The notes under the pieces: model-generated | Database searches by the model: none | Told to the model about the DNA's origin: nothing | What the model saw: the letters and a program-made list of their open reading frames with translations, nothing else | Program-made: the position numbers and the translations under genes | From: Orientallactaga sibirica | Taxonomy: Eukaryota > Chordata > Mammalia > Rodentia > Dipodidae | NCBI GenBank assembly: GCA_036365145.1 | Contig: JAEOAD010000888.1 | Coordinates: 1,839,501-1,903,500, forward strand | Direction of reading: 5' to 3' | Length of the DNA stretch: 64,000 nt | In this document: piece by piece, positions 1-33,078 of the stretch | How the letters are laid out: every line of letters begins with the position of its first letter | Position numbering within the stretch: position 1 is the first letter of the stretch

Positions 1-665
1 ATGTCAGCAAGGAGAGGCTAAATGCCTCCTGACTGTAGAAGCTGCGGTGTGGCTTCTCAGGCACGTTGGTTTCTGTCTCCAGCCCCAGACCATCTGTGGC
101 ATTGTGGGCCCTGGGACAGCTTTCACGCCCTCCTGGCTGATTAAGAGTCTCTAAGAGAGGAATTCAATTATGCACTTTCCAAGGTCTGAGTTACGTTTTT
201 CCTGTTGCCAGTTGGCCCGAGGCCCACCTGCTTCAAGGGTAAAATACATAACAGCTATCAACTAGGTAATGTGCATTCTGCATGGCGTGAGCTAAACCCT
301 TTATACACTTTTTTCTCATTTAACCCTCTGAGGTGGCACAGTTTCCTCTCTCTCGCTTTTTTGGTTTTTCGAGGTAGGGTTTCACTGTGGTCCAGGTTGA
401 CCTGGAATGCACTCCGTAGTCTCAGAGTGCCCTCGAACTCACGGTGATCCTCCTACCTCTGCCGCCCGAGTGCTGGGATTAAAGGTGTGTGCCACCACGC
501 AGGGCATGTTTCCTCTTTACCTGGAAATTGAACGTCAGAGAGACTTGCCCAGAATCACATGCAAGAATTACTTTCTAGACCATGGTCTCCTCTGCTGTGC
601 TGGGGCCTGGAGATGTCACCTGTTTCATTTACTTCTGTCCTGCTCCTCAGCTGAACAACAGCTGC
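1..665 (+). repeat. Direct duplication, copy 1 (cut by window edge)
   Basis: This stretch is nearly identical to 3288-3959. The copies differ by a few substitutions and small indels (for example CTGTCTCC against CTTGTCTCC, and a CT-run one unit longer in copy 2). Copy 1 starts at or before base 1, so its left boundary is unseen. It includes one B1-like SINE at about 355-507. It is non-coding; it would lie downstream of SDR42E2. Confidence 0.93.
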
Positions 666-2324
666 ACGATTTTTCAGAAGAGTTCTGCACTGGGCCTTCA
701 CCTGGCGCAGGGGAAGAAAGTGACATTTATAACTGCACCAAAATTGGGTTTCCAGGAAAAGGGAACTCCCAGCCGGGAGGGGCCTCAAGTGCTGTGCGGG
801 CAATCAGGCGCCCCGCAGAGGAGCGAACAAGAGATGCGGCTGGGGCGTTGGGCCATGAACTACTAGTTAAGGTTCTGGACGTCATCCTGAGGGTTCTGGG
901 GTACCATCCAAGGGTTTTAACCTGGCGAATAGCATACTCCAACTTGGATTTATTCAGTTCAGCAGGCGCCTGGGGTCCTGTGTGAAGAAAGCACACTGGT
1001 TCGTCCCTGAGAGTGAGTAGGTAAGGCCATGGGAAGTGGGTCAGAAACACTGTGGTATCCCGGCGTGGGGGGCACACTACTTTAATCCCAGCACTCTGCA
1101 GGCTGAGGTAGGAGGACTGCTGTAAGTCTGAGTCCAGCCTGGCACTATAGAATGATTTTCAGGTCAGCCTGGGCTACAGTGAGACCCTACCTCAAAAAAA
1201 CAAAACAAAAATAATAAAATAAAATGCGATCAATGAAACTATTTTGTTCATCATAAAATTGTATTATTACTTTTTTTTTTTCTCGAGTGAGGGTCTCTCT
1301 AGCTCAGGCTGACCTGGAATTCACTCTGTATTCTCAGGGTGGCCTTGAATTCATGGTGATACTCTTAACCTCTGCCTGCTGAGTGCGGGGATTTAAGGCA
1401 TGTGCCACCACGCCCGGCATATTGTTACTTTAAAAAAATTTATTTGCTTATTTATGTGGGAGAGATAGAGACAGAGAGAAAGAGAATGGGCGTGTCAGGG
1501 CCTCCAGCCACTGCAAATGAACTTTAGACGCATTCGCCACCTGTGCAGCTGGCTTACATAGGTCCTGGGGAATCAAACCTGGGTTCTTAGGCTTCGCAGG
1601 CTAGTGCCTTAAATGCTAAGCATTCTCTCCTGCCCTGTATTACTTTTATGAGACATTCAATTTTTTACAGGTTTTTTTTTCTTGCCCCTTCTGGTACTGA
1701 AACCTAGGCTTATTATTCTGAGTCATCTCCAGATTCATAACTTGAGAACCTGAAACTGCCAAGTTGTTCTGGGTCGAAGCTGGTGTCCTTCCCAGCGGTG
1801 GCTAATCAACACAGAAGACATTTGTGTCAATGATGGGACTCACATTGGTGTCGCCAAGGATCAAAGGCAACGTTACTACAATGGGTCTAACCCTAGGTTT
1901 CTAAAACCCATCTTAGGACACGCCCAGAGAAGCCGCTGTCCCAGGAACAGAGCAGACTGGACAATTCCAAAAGCACCACCAACCAGCATTAAACCCCCTG
2001 CTCCGCAGACGTCACCGCAGAGGAGGAGCTGGGGATGGAGCCAGCGGGGAGGGCGGGACAAAGCTGAGTCACGCCAGCCGAGCAGGGAATGGACTCCGGG
2101 GAGGAGTCAGTCCCAGAAGGGGAAACCACATGGTGGGTGGGGCGGAAAGGAGCGAAATCAGAGCTGGGGGTGTGGGGAGAGGAGCTGGGCTGGACCCGCA
2201 CGGGGGACAGGGTCGCGGAGGCAGGCGAAGGGGGATGTGATGCTGGGGCCTCCTGTCACCCCGCCCAGCCCCAGGTGTGCTGCTACGCGGATCGCCGAGC
2301 CCGGTTGGTTTAAGACTCAAGAGA
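666..2324. other. Region 3' of SDR42E2: four or fewer SINEs, otherwise unclassified
   Basis: This stretch holds a B1-like SINE in plus orientation (about 1059-1222), a B1-like SINE in minus orientation (about 1269-1420) and a B2-like SINE in minus orientation (about 1433-1637). The remainder (666-1058 and 1640-2324) shows no convincing exon or recognised repeat. A minus-strand AATAAA lies at 954-949, but I cannot say whether it ends the SDR42E2 transcript. Confidence 0.6.
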
Positions 2325-2698
2325 GGGGCGTAGGCGTGGCCAGGACTCAGGGGCGGGGTCAGGGCGCACGGGGTGGGGAGGGGTGGGGTGAGGACTCAGG
2401 GGCGGGGTCAGGACGCAAAGGTGGGTTTAAGACTCAGGAGAGGGGGGTGGGGCCAGGGCGCAGAGGTGGGACGTGGTCCGGAGGTGGGGGTGGTGAGGGG
2501 TGGGGTGGGGCCAGGGCGTAGAGGTGGGACGTGGTCAGGACTCAGGGGTGGGGCCAGGGCGCAGAGGTGGGATGTGATGAGGACTCAGGGGCGGGGTCAG
2601 GGCGCAAAGGTGGGGACCCGGTCAGGACTCAGGGGTGGGGTGGGGCCAGGGCGTAGAGGTGGGACGTGGTCAGGACTCAGGGGCGGGGTCAGGTCGCA
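2325..2698. repeat. G-rich minisatellite downstream of the SDR42E2 stop
   Basis: Imperfect tandem units of roughly 45-50 bp share cores such as GACTCAGGGGCGGGGTCAGG and GCGCAGAGGTGGGACGTGG. The plus strand is extremely G-rich with many GGGG runs. In the transcribed (minus) direction the sequence is C-rich. It lies about 80 bp past the SDR42E2 stop, probably within the 3' UTR or immediately beyond it. Confidence 0.85.
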
Positions 2699-2777
2699 GA
2701 GAATTGCCTAACCTCTGGGCCGGGCCAGAGAGGCGGGTCAGATACCCCGGGGGTGGGGGAGTGATGGGTGAGGATGG

Positions 2778-24637
<21,860 letters not shown>

Positions 24638-25809
24638 TCTCTACAGAGCTACTACACCCAGAGGCTGGCCACCTGTGGAGAAAATCAGAAGAGTGTTCTC
24701 ACATTATCCCAAGACACATGGATCACCAGCCCCTAAGACTGAGGGAGATTGGAGTAAAGCAAATCTCTGAATGATTCAGACCCGCTCAGAGCCACCAAGA
24801 ACCTCCATGTGTCCCCTGATCCCACAGGGAGTCAGACAAGGCAGCCAGGTCTTGGATGCAGCATGACCGACATTTACACAGAGCATTCCTTAGCTCCCTG
24901 TGGGTCCTCGCTCAGTACCAGAGGAAGACAGAGTCAGTCATGCCAAGGGGAACCTCACCGGATTGGGAGGTGGTGTTTTTTGTTTTTTTTTTTTGGAAAG
25001 GTGGGAAGGCTTCCTGGAGAAAGAGGCAGAAACACACGGTATCCAAAGGGCTTAGCACCTGGACAAGTATTATGATCCCAAGGTCTGCACCCGGTTCCCC
25101 CCACCTGCTCCCTCCAGTTCCCCAGGCTCCCCAAAACAGCAGCTGGTTGACACCACGGGGTCTTGCCCAAGCCCCTAGCAGACTGTCAGTCCTTCACACC
25201 CACCCACCTAAGCAGGAGGCTGGACCAACGGTCAGGTCATTGTCATCATTATCATCGTTATAAAAGCAGTGGAGGTGCACTGTAGACCTACTGTGTGTCA
25301 GGCCCTGCAGCTACAGTCTGTCCCACATGGTGCATACTAGCCACACCGACCAGCAAGTGTTGCTGAGTTGAGTGACTAAAGGGCAGGGACCCTGACAGTT
25401 CCAAGAACTATGTCTATCTTGTACGCCACTGCTTTGTTGGCCAAAGCTCTGTGACAAAATACAGTAGTGACCCCATACGAGGAGGGGGAGGTCGAGGAGG
25501 AGGTGGAAGAGGCATCTTGAACCAGACCGATCATAGAGGATGTCTTATTCCCCATACAGAGGAAGGATGGTGGGGTGCGCCTAAAATCCCAGCGCTTGGG
25601 AGGCTGAGACAGTGAGCCAACCTGGGATCACAGTGAGACCGAGAGAGACAGAGAGAGATGGCTGGAGGACGGAGGGGAAGAGCGCTGAAGGGCTCAGTCC
25701 AAATCCAGGTCCCTTGGGATCCCAAGTAGGGTTTGGTGAAAGGGTCTGAGACCCACCCCAAGAACTTCATCCTCCTGGAGCAAAAAGAAGCATGCTCCCT
25801 ACCGTGGCA

Positions 25810-26055
25810 TCCTACCGCCGCATCCCCCGGCTAAGCTCACCTGGCCGGCTCCGGGGCTCCGCGCGCTCCGGGCGCCTCCTCGCAGGTCTCCGCGCCTGGC
25901 CAGGGGAGGTGGGCGGGGCCTGCGGGGATCAGCGCTTCCCTCCCGCGAGGCCCCGCCTCCGAGTGACCCGTGAAATGGACCGCGGGGGGAGACGCCGGGT
26001 CGGTACTCCCGGAACCCCGAGAGTGCTTCCCCCTCGCCAGCCATGCAGTCTGCCT
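25810..26055 (-). promoter_or_regulatory. CpG island / probable SDR42E2 promoter
   Basis: This is a short GC-rich block with many CpG dinucleotides and several GGCGGGG / CCCCGCC-type Sp1-like boxes, in sharp contrast to the CpG-poor repeats on both sides. It overlaps the putative non-coding first exon of SDR42E2. There is no obvious TATA box, as is common for CpG promoters. On the other side, at 26.06-26.29 kb, lies a pyrimidine-rich CCATC-type degenerate simple repeat. Confidence 0.6.
25841..26000 (-). other. SDR42E2: SDR42E2 putative non-coding exon 1 (5' UTR)
   Basis: On the minus strand a textbook donor, CAG|GTGAGC, falls at 25841/25840 inside the only strongly CpG-rich stretch near the gene. 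It would splice to the acceptor at 24673/24672 ahead of the first coding exon. The 5' boundary (transcription start) is not determined by the sequence, so the upper limit is only a guess. No coding potential is claimed. Confidence 0.55.
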
Positions 26056-26324
26056 CTGTGCAGCCTCCCTCCCTCCCTTCTTTTCTTCTTTCTTCTCTTC
26101 ATCATTCCACTTGTTTTTCCATCCGCCTCCATCCATTCATCCATCCTTCCTCCATTGGTTTAACATTCTTTTTTTTGTCTATCAGTCCATCTTTTCTTCA
26201 ATCCACATCCCCCTTCTTCATCCAACCTGCCAACCACCAATCCAACCAGACCTTCATCCATCCATTCCACACACGTGTTTTTCTTCCACCTATCTCTCTA
26301 CCTTTTTATTTTATTTTATTTTTA

Positions 26325-27042
26325 ATTTTTATAAGGTAGGGTCTTGCTCTAGCCCAGGCTGACCTGGAACTCACCCTGTATTCTCAGTGTGGTCTTGACG
26401 TCATGGTGATCCTCCTACCTCTGCCTCCCCAGTGCTGGGATTAAAGGCGGGCGCCGCCACACCCAGCCTACCTTTTTACTTTTATTGATAGAGAGAGAGA
26501 GGGAGAGAGAAAGAAAGAGAGAGAATGGGCGTGCAGAGCCTCCAGCCACTGCAAACAAACTCTAGACTAGTGCACCCCCTCCCTTGTGCATCTGGTTAAC
26601 ATGGGTCCTGGGGTATTGAACCTGGATCCTTGGCTTTGCAGGCAAACGCCTTAACCGCTAAGCCATTCCTCCAGGCCCTCTGTCTACCTTTTTTACATTC
26701 TTTCTCCCACCTCTTACGATTCTTTTTGTTTTGTTTTTATGGTATTGCAGATTGAACCCAAAACCTCATGCATGTCAGGCAAGCACTCTACCAGAGCTAG
26801 TCCCCAGCCATCTTTTTACTTTTATTTATTTATTTGCAAGGAGAGAGAAGAGAGGAGAGAGAGACAGAGACAGAGACAGAGAGATAGAGAGAATGGGCCT
26901 ACTAGGGCCTCCAGCCTCTGCAAATTCTAAATGCATGTGCCACTTTGTGCATCTGGCTTTAGGTGGGTACTGGGGAATCGAACTCAGGTCATTAGGCTTT
27001 GCAGACATGTACCTTAAAATGCTGAGTGATCTCTCTAGCACT
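26325..27042 (-). mobile_element. SINE cluster upstream of the SDR42E2 promoter
   Basis: B1-like minus (26325-26468), B2-like minus (26478-26680), an ID/B4-like minus fragment (about 26730-26815) and B2-like minus (26818-27042). It separates the SDR42E2 CpG island from the L1 element. Confidence 0.8.
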
Positions 27043-28499
27043 CCTTTTTCTTTTTAAAAATTTTTATTTTTTATTGACAACTTCTATACTTTACAGACAA
27101 TAAACCATGATATTTCCTTCCCCTCCCCCACTTTTCCCTTCACAACTATGCTCTCCATCATATCCCCTCCCTCTCTCCATTAGTCTCTCTTTTAATTTGA
27201 TGTCATCATCTTTTTCTCTTATAATGAGGATCTTGTGAAGGTATTGCTAGGCACTGTGAGGTCATGGATATCTAGGCCAATTTCTGTCTGGACCCTTCCT
27301 TTGGCTCTTACATTCTTTCCACCACCTCTTCTGCAATGGACCCTGAGCCTTGGAAGGTGTGACAGAGATGTTTCAGTGCTGGACACTCCTCCGTCCCTTC
27401 TCAGCACTATGTTGGTCATCCCAGTGGTCATCGCCATCTGAAAAGAGAAGCTTCTCTGACCAGAAGTGAGAGTAGCATTAATATATGAATATGAACATTA
27501 AGTATAGTGCTTTCAGGGAAGTTTGGTGAGAATAATATATACATTTAGCCAGACAAGAGCAGGCTTCATATCTCTAAGGCTCATGACCTCCCCTGGCTTA
27601 GGCTTTTGATTAGGTTTTTCAGTACCAGGCATGTATTCCTTCCCATAGAGAGGGCCTTCAGTCCAATTTGAGAACAGTTGGTTTCCCCTGGAGCAGACAT
27701 GCCACTATTGCACTCGTTCTGTCATTTGGCCTGTCTGGCCAAACTTGAGGCTTCCAGTGTCCACTGTTTTCACCACTGATGACTTCTGTCTCCCACAGGG
27801 CTGCATGCAGTACAGTTTTTTCCAGCTTTCAGTTGGCTGGTCTATAGGGAGAAGGTTTTCTGCTCAGCACCAGCTTGATTTCTCAGTAACCTTGCCGCTC
27901 AGACATGTGAAGTCTTTAGCAATAGGGTCTTACTATCTGTTTCTCAAGGGAAACCAAGGGCCTTGGCAATAGCCTTTAATGTTTTGGAGGCAACAGGGAC
28001 CTCCCTGGCCAATAGCTCACTGGAAGGTATCCCATCCCTGGCAATGAAAAATTTCTAGTAACAATCTATGGCTTCTGGATGTGCCATTATTCAAAAAAGT
28101 AGGTTTTCATATGTCTTATTGAGAATATCTTGAATTTTGATTGACTCTCCCCCTGCCCTTCTTTTACACATTCTCTTCCCCTGGCCTTGCTTAGGCCTTT
28201 CCCCTCCCTGTAATCTGGTCTTCTACCTAGGTATATACAATACCATCCCCTTAAGTCCTTCCCTCTCCTCCCTCCCTTATAGCCTTTTTCTAGTTTACTG
28301 GCCTCTGCTACCAAGTTTTGGTTCCAGCTCACACACAAGTCTATACATTTGTAGCTAGGATCCACATATGAGAGACAACATGTGATGTTTGGATTTCTGG
28401 GCCTGGGTTACCTCACTTAGCATAATCCTTTCCAGATCCATCCATTTCCCTGCATGCTTCATGTTTTCCATTTACTTGCTTGTTTTAACTGTTCTTTGA

Positions 28500-29762
28500 G
28501 TTTATTAAACTTTTAGGTTTATTTTTTCCTCTTTCCTCCTGTGTGTGTTTTGCTTTCTCTTCAGTGTGAAGGATTCCTTTGAGTATTTCCTGTAGAGCTG
28601 GTTTAGTTATCATAAACTCCTTTAGCTTGTTTTTGTTGTGGAATGTCCTTATTTCTCCATCAATTTGGATAGGTAGCTTTGTAGAATAAAGTAATGTTGG
28701 TTGACAATTGTTATCTTTCAGAACATGGATACATCATTCCAAGCCCTTCTGGTTTATAAAGTTTGTGTTGGGTAATCTGCTGTTATTCTGATGGGCTTGT
28801 CTTTGTAGGTGACTTGCTTTTTCTCTCTAGCTGCTTTCAATATATTTTCTTTGGTTTGTGTGGTTAATAGTTTAATTATAACATGGAGAGGAGAGGTTCT
28901 TTCCAGGTTTTGTCTGTTTGGTGTTCTAAAAGCTTCTTGTATCTGCATTGGCATTTCTTTCCCAATTTGGGGGAAATTTTCTTCTATGATTTTATTGAAA
29001 ATGCCTACTAAGCCTCCCGATTGAAATTCTTCTCCTTCTACTATACCCTGAATTCTTTTTGTGTGTGTGTGTGTGTGTGCTTAAAGATTTTATATTTATT
29101 TATTTATTTGAGGCAGAGAGAGGGAGCATAAGAATGGGCACACCAGGGTTTCCAGCCACTGCAAATAACTCCAGACACGTGCACCCCCTTGTGCATCTGG
29201 CTTATGTGGGTCCTGGAGAATGGAACCGGGGTCCTTAGGCTTCACAGGCATGTGCCTTAACTGCTAAGCTATCTCTCCAGCCCTATACCCTGAATACTTA
29301 TGTTTGATCTTTTCATTGTGTCCTGGCTATCTTGAAATTCCCATTCATAACTTCCTAGTAGCTTGTCTTTCTCTTTGTTGGACTGTATTAGATCAGCCAC
29401 CTGGTCTTCTAGTTTAGGTATTCTGTTCTCTCCTTCATCCATTGTACTGGTGAGACTTTCCACAGAGTTTTTTTTTTTTTTTTTATTTATTTATTTTTTA
29501 TTTATTTATTTATTTATTTATTTCAGAGAAAGAGGCAGAGAGGGGAAGAGGGAGAGAATGGGCACTCCAGGGCACCCAGCCACTGCAAAGGAACTCCAGA
29601 TGTGTGCACCCCCTTGTGCATCTGTCTCACATGGGTCCTAGAGAATTGAACTGGTATCTTTTGGCTTTGCAGACAAATGCCTTAACCGCTAAGCCATCTC
29701 TCCAGCACCTCCACAGAATTTTTTTTAATTCTAATTTTATTTATTTGAGAGAGAGAGGGAAA

Positions 29763-29797
<35 letters not shown>

Positions 29798-30300
29798 GGT
29801 GGGCCAGGGCCTCCAGCCACTGCAAATGAACTCCAGATGCATGCCCCCTTGTGCATCTGGCTTACGTGGGTCCTGGAGAGTCGAACCAGGATTCTTTGGT
29901 TTTGCAGGCAAATGCCTTAACTGCTAAGCCATCTCTCCAGTCCCCGCAGAGTTTTTTACTTGACTGACTGTTCTTCAGAGCTAGAGCCTGGTTTTTCTTC
30001 AGTATTTCTATTTCCTTAATCATGTCTTGTAATGACCTCCTTATTTCATTAAGCTGGTTTCCTGTGTTCTCTTTCAGGAGTTGTTTTCATCTTTAATTCC
30101 TTTATTTCTTCTTTGATTCCTTTGATTTCTTCTTTAATTTCTTTGAGTATAGATAAAATCATTTTTTTGAAATCTTTGTCAGGCATTTCATCTAAAACAG
30201 TCTCATTGGTGATCATTTCTGATGGATTTATAATTTTTGGTGGGATTACATTGTCTTGATTCTTTGTGTTTCTTGTATTATAATGTAGTGACTTTTGCAT
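28500..30300 (-). pseudogene. L1 ORF1 remnant
   Basis: Minus-strand fragments match the L1 RNA-binding protein. An N-terminal Lys/Glu-rich coiled-coil segment (30300-30049) includes ILKEIKEEIKGIKEEIKELK. A middle segment (29463-29269) includes RIPKLEDQVADLI. The C-terminal domain (about 28954-28500) includes EAFRTPNRQNLERTSPLHVI and ends with the GEIRTFHNKNKLKEF and LQEILKGIL motifs. The frame is broken near 30050-30090 and near 28755, and three SINEs interrupt it, so it cannot encode a functional protein. Confidence 0.8.
29082..29943 (-). mobile_element. Three B2-like SINEs inserted in the L1 ORF1
   Basis: Copies at 29082-29282, 29470-29707 and 29728-29943, all minus orientation. Each is bounded by short direct repeats of the L1 sequence (for example CTATACCCTGAAT around the first, CCACAGA around the second), showing independent insertions into an already present L1. 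Confidence 0.85.
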
Positions 30301-30968
30301 CCTGAATTTATGTGATGCTTAGGTTTTCTATTTATCTGCAGTATTCTTAGATATGGTGATCCTCCTTTATATACTTTCAGGATATGAGTTTAAGGTGCCA
30401 AGTGTAGCTTTTGTACCCCAATCCAACAGCAGAAATAATCCAAGGTGTTGAGTTTGCTTGCTAAGCAAGTATTATAGTGGACTGAGTGGAACAATTTGCT
30501 GGCAAATTCTAAATTACAGCTGAGCAATATACACATTCAATAAAAACCAGCACAGAGTATGCAAGTGTGGGATTAAAACAGACAGTTTTATAAAGCCAAA
30601 ATCCTTAATGGTGTGTGTTGCTCTACACCCTTTATCCTGTCAGCTGGGAGGTAGAGAATTCTGTTCTGAATTGGGTTCCAGAATCAGACCCTGCCTCCAA
30701 TAATGACAGAAACAAAAGGTAAAGGCCCTATAAAGCATCAAAGGCAACACTATTCAACCCCCAATACAGCTTAATTGAAAATGGTAAAGCCAACCACGAA
30801 TATGTAACCCATAACCTGCCCTGACATGGAAAGAGAGATTAGCACTCCCAATGCAGGCCTATGTACCTGTTTGTTTTTGTCAGTCAGCCTCATTACCTTT
30901 TGGGGTGGCTTCCTGTCTCTCCAAAGCTGAGTGCCCACCTCGATCCCTCCATGTTGTGCTGTGGAGCT

Positions 30969-30970
<2 letters not shown>

Positions 30971-31016
<46 letters not shown>

Positions 31017-31152
31017 AGGTAGGGTCTCACTCTGGCTCAGGCTGACCTGGAATTCACTATGTAGTCTCAGGGTGGCCTCGAACTCTCGGTGATCCTCCTA
31101 CCTCTGCCTCCCGGGTGCTGGGATTAAAGGTGTGCGCCACCACGCCCAGCCA
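30971..31152 (-). mobile_element. B1-like SINE with 45-base poly-T in the L1 5' UTR
   Basis: A minus-orientation B1-like copy with a very long homopolymer head, which suggests a young insertion. Confidence 0.85.
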
Positions 31153-31327
31153 AGCTGGAGTTCTGATCAGCTGTGCTGGATGCACTGCCACCAGGGGCTG
31201 GGCAGGTTCGTGGTTCTGATGGTTGGGGGATGGGAGAGTGCAGGAGGAAGTCTGGAGTTTCTCACACAGTCCCACCTGTATCCCTTTCAGTAGCTCCTTA
31301 GCTGATATCAGCTGTCTTTCCTTCAGA

Positions 31328-31481
31328 TTTCTTGACTTTGCAAGGAGGCTGATGAGGTTGGAAAAACCCCTTGTTTGATCTCTGCTGCTGCTGCTTCATA
31401 GGCAAGTGCGCTGGCTCCAGCCCTGACCATTTCTTGACTTTGCAAGGAGGCTGATGAGGTTGGAAAAACCCCTTGTTTGTG
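31328..31481. repeat. Duplicated 51-bp block in the L1 5' UTR
   Basis: The block starting TTCTTGACTTTGCAAGGAGG and ending AACCCCTTGTTTG occurs twice, at about 31328-31378 and 31431-31481, with 103-bp periodicity. It resembles internal repetition of a promoter segment in L1 5' UTRs. Confidence 0.85.
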
Positions 31482-31717
31482 CTGGATCTGGCGCCTGCCA
31501 GCTGCAAGGATCGGCCACCTCAGTGGGATTCTGGCTGTTTTCTCCTTTCTGGTGGATCTTGGTCTCTCCTGCTTCTCCACTGTGTCTAAGAAGAATCTAT
31601 ACTCCTGCACTTTTCAGAAGAAGAGTGTATTTTGTTGTGGTTTTGCTTAAAGCCCTCCCTAGGCTGGTTTGGCATGGCTCCTATGCCACCATCTTACCAG
31701 GAAGTCCTCCTTTTACT

Positions 31718-31975
31718 TTTTTTTTTTTTTTTTCCGAGGTAGGGTCTCACTCTAGCTCAGGTTGACCTGGAATTCACTATGTAGTCTCAGGGTGGCCTCC
31801 AACTCACAGTGATCCTCCTACCTCTGTCTCCCCCTTTCACTTCTTGAGACAGGGTCTCATTAAGTTGCTCAGGCTCACCTTGAACTTTCCCTGTAACTCA
31901 GGAAGGTCTTGAACTTGCAATCCTCCTGCTTCAAATTTTCAAGTAGCTAGGATTACAAGCTGTGCCCCCAGGCCC
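31718..31975 (-). mobile_element. Two B1-like SINE fragments
   Basis: A young minus-orientation B1-like copy truncated at about 31835 is followed by an older, diverged B1-like copy (about 31838-31975). Confidence 0.7.
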
Positions 31976-32054
31976 AGTTCCATCATTGCATTCTTTTTTG
32001 CATATGTGGCTTGCATGCATGAGTATATACATGGGGGGGAGGTGTGGGGGTGTC

Positions 32055-32426
32055 TGTAGTAGTTTGAATTGATGGCCCCCAATATATTCAGTGTTTTATT
32101 AGCTTGTAGTTTGAATCTGTAGCCACCTAGCTAGAGTTGGTTTCACTGGGTAGATCTTAGCATCCAGCCCTAATGTGGTGGTGGGTTTACAATTTCAATT
32201 TAAGATATACAAAGTGTGCCTAGCTGGAGTTCCTGAGGTTTGCTGTGCTGTGTGGCTTTTGGCTTTTGGCTTTTTCTCTCTCTTGCCTGGTCCGGTAAGA
32301 ACAGGCCAGCCTCTTCTGCCATTATGGAACTTCTCCTGGATCTGTAAGCTTCAGTAAATATCCCTTCCTCCATAACTGTGCCTGGTCTGGAAGTTCATCT
32401 CAGCGAACCTGAAGCTGTCTGCTACA
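32055..32426 (+). mobile_element. Solo LTR with intact 5-bp target duplication
   Basis: A 372-bp unit begins TGTAGTAG and ends CTGCTACA (inverted TGTAG/CTACA termini) and is flanked on both sides by GTGTC (32050-32054 and 32427-32431). Size, TG...CA ends and duplication length fit a retroviral-type LTR left after recombination, probably ERVL/MaLR class. No internal coding sequence is present. The family assignment is inference. Confidence 0.8.
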
Positions 32427-32481
32427 GTGTCGGTGTGCATGGAGGCCAAAGGTTGATGCTGGGTGTCTTCCTTGTTCACTT

Positions 32482-33039
32482 TTTTTTTTCAAGGTAGGGT
32501 CTCACTCTAGCTCAGGCTGACCTGGAATTCACTATGTAGTCTCAGGGTGGCCTTGAACTCATGGCAATCCTCCTATCTCTGCCTCCTGAGTGCTGGGATT
32601 AAAGGCATGCACCACCATGCCGGGCTAGTTTGTGGTATTTTGGTAGGACATCTCTAGCATTTTTCCTGTGTTTATGGTGACCCAGAATGTCACCTTGCAA
32701 GGTGAACCTGACTGAGATTCACTGACAGGAGTTGTGGTCACAGCTGTCTCACTGGGCATGGTAAAGTGAGGCCAAGGGAGCTTGTCAAATCTTAGCAAAC
32801 TGAGTGTTTTATCTGCTTTGTTTGCTTTCTTAAAATTTTACTTATTTATATAAGAGACAGAGAAAGAGAGGGAGAGCATCAGTGCACAAATCCCTCCTGC
32901 CACTGCAAATGAACACCAGACATGTGTCACTTTGTATGTTTGGCTTTATATGGGTACTGGAAATCGAACCCAGGCCATCAGGCTTTACAAGCAGGCACCT
33001 CTAACCACTTATCAGTCTCTCAGTCCAATGATGGCATAT

Positions 33040-33078
<39 letters not shown>

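Larger units (their letters stand above)
27052..31706 (-). mobile_element. L1 retrotransposon lacking ORF2 (5' UTR, ORF1, 3' UTR)
   Basis: Read on the minus strand, the element starts with GACTTCCTGGTAAGATGGTG, the kind of sequence that opens an L1 5' UTR, followed by a GC-richer leader to about 30300, ORF1 (about 30300-28500), then directly an L1 3' UTR and tail ending GAAGTTGTCAATAAA near 27056. The 3' UTR is recognised by GGATGGATCTGGAAAGGATT followed by AGTGAGGTAACCCAGG. No ORF2 (endonuclease / reverse transcriptase) sequence is present between ORF1 and the 3' UTR. A probable 15-bp target duplication (CTCCTTTTxCTTTTT) flanks it at 27041-27055 and 31707-31721. Four SINEs have inserted later. 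Confidence 0.8.

Noticed and set aside
407..985. 192-codon plus-strand open frame at the left edge
   Set aside because: It runs through a B1-like SINE in its middle and its twin in the duplicated copy ends differently; there is no domain and no splice context.
2089..2711. Overlapping Gly/Arg-rich open frames in the GC-rich stretch
   Set aside because: They arise from the G-rich minisatellite; composition keeps frames open without coding constraint.
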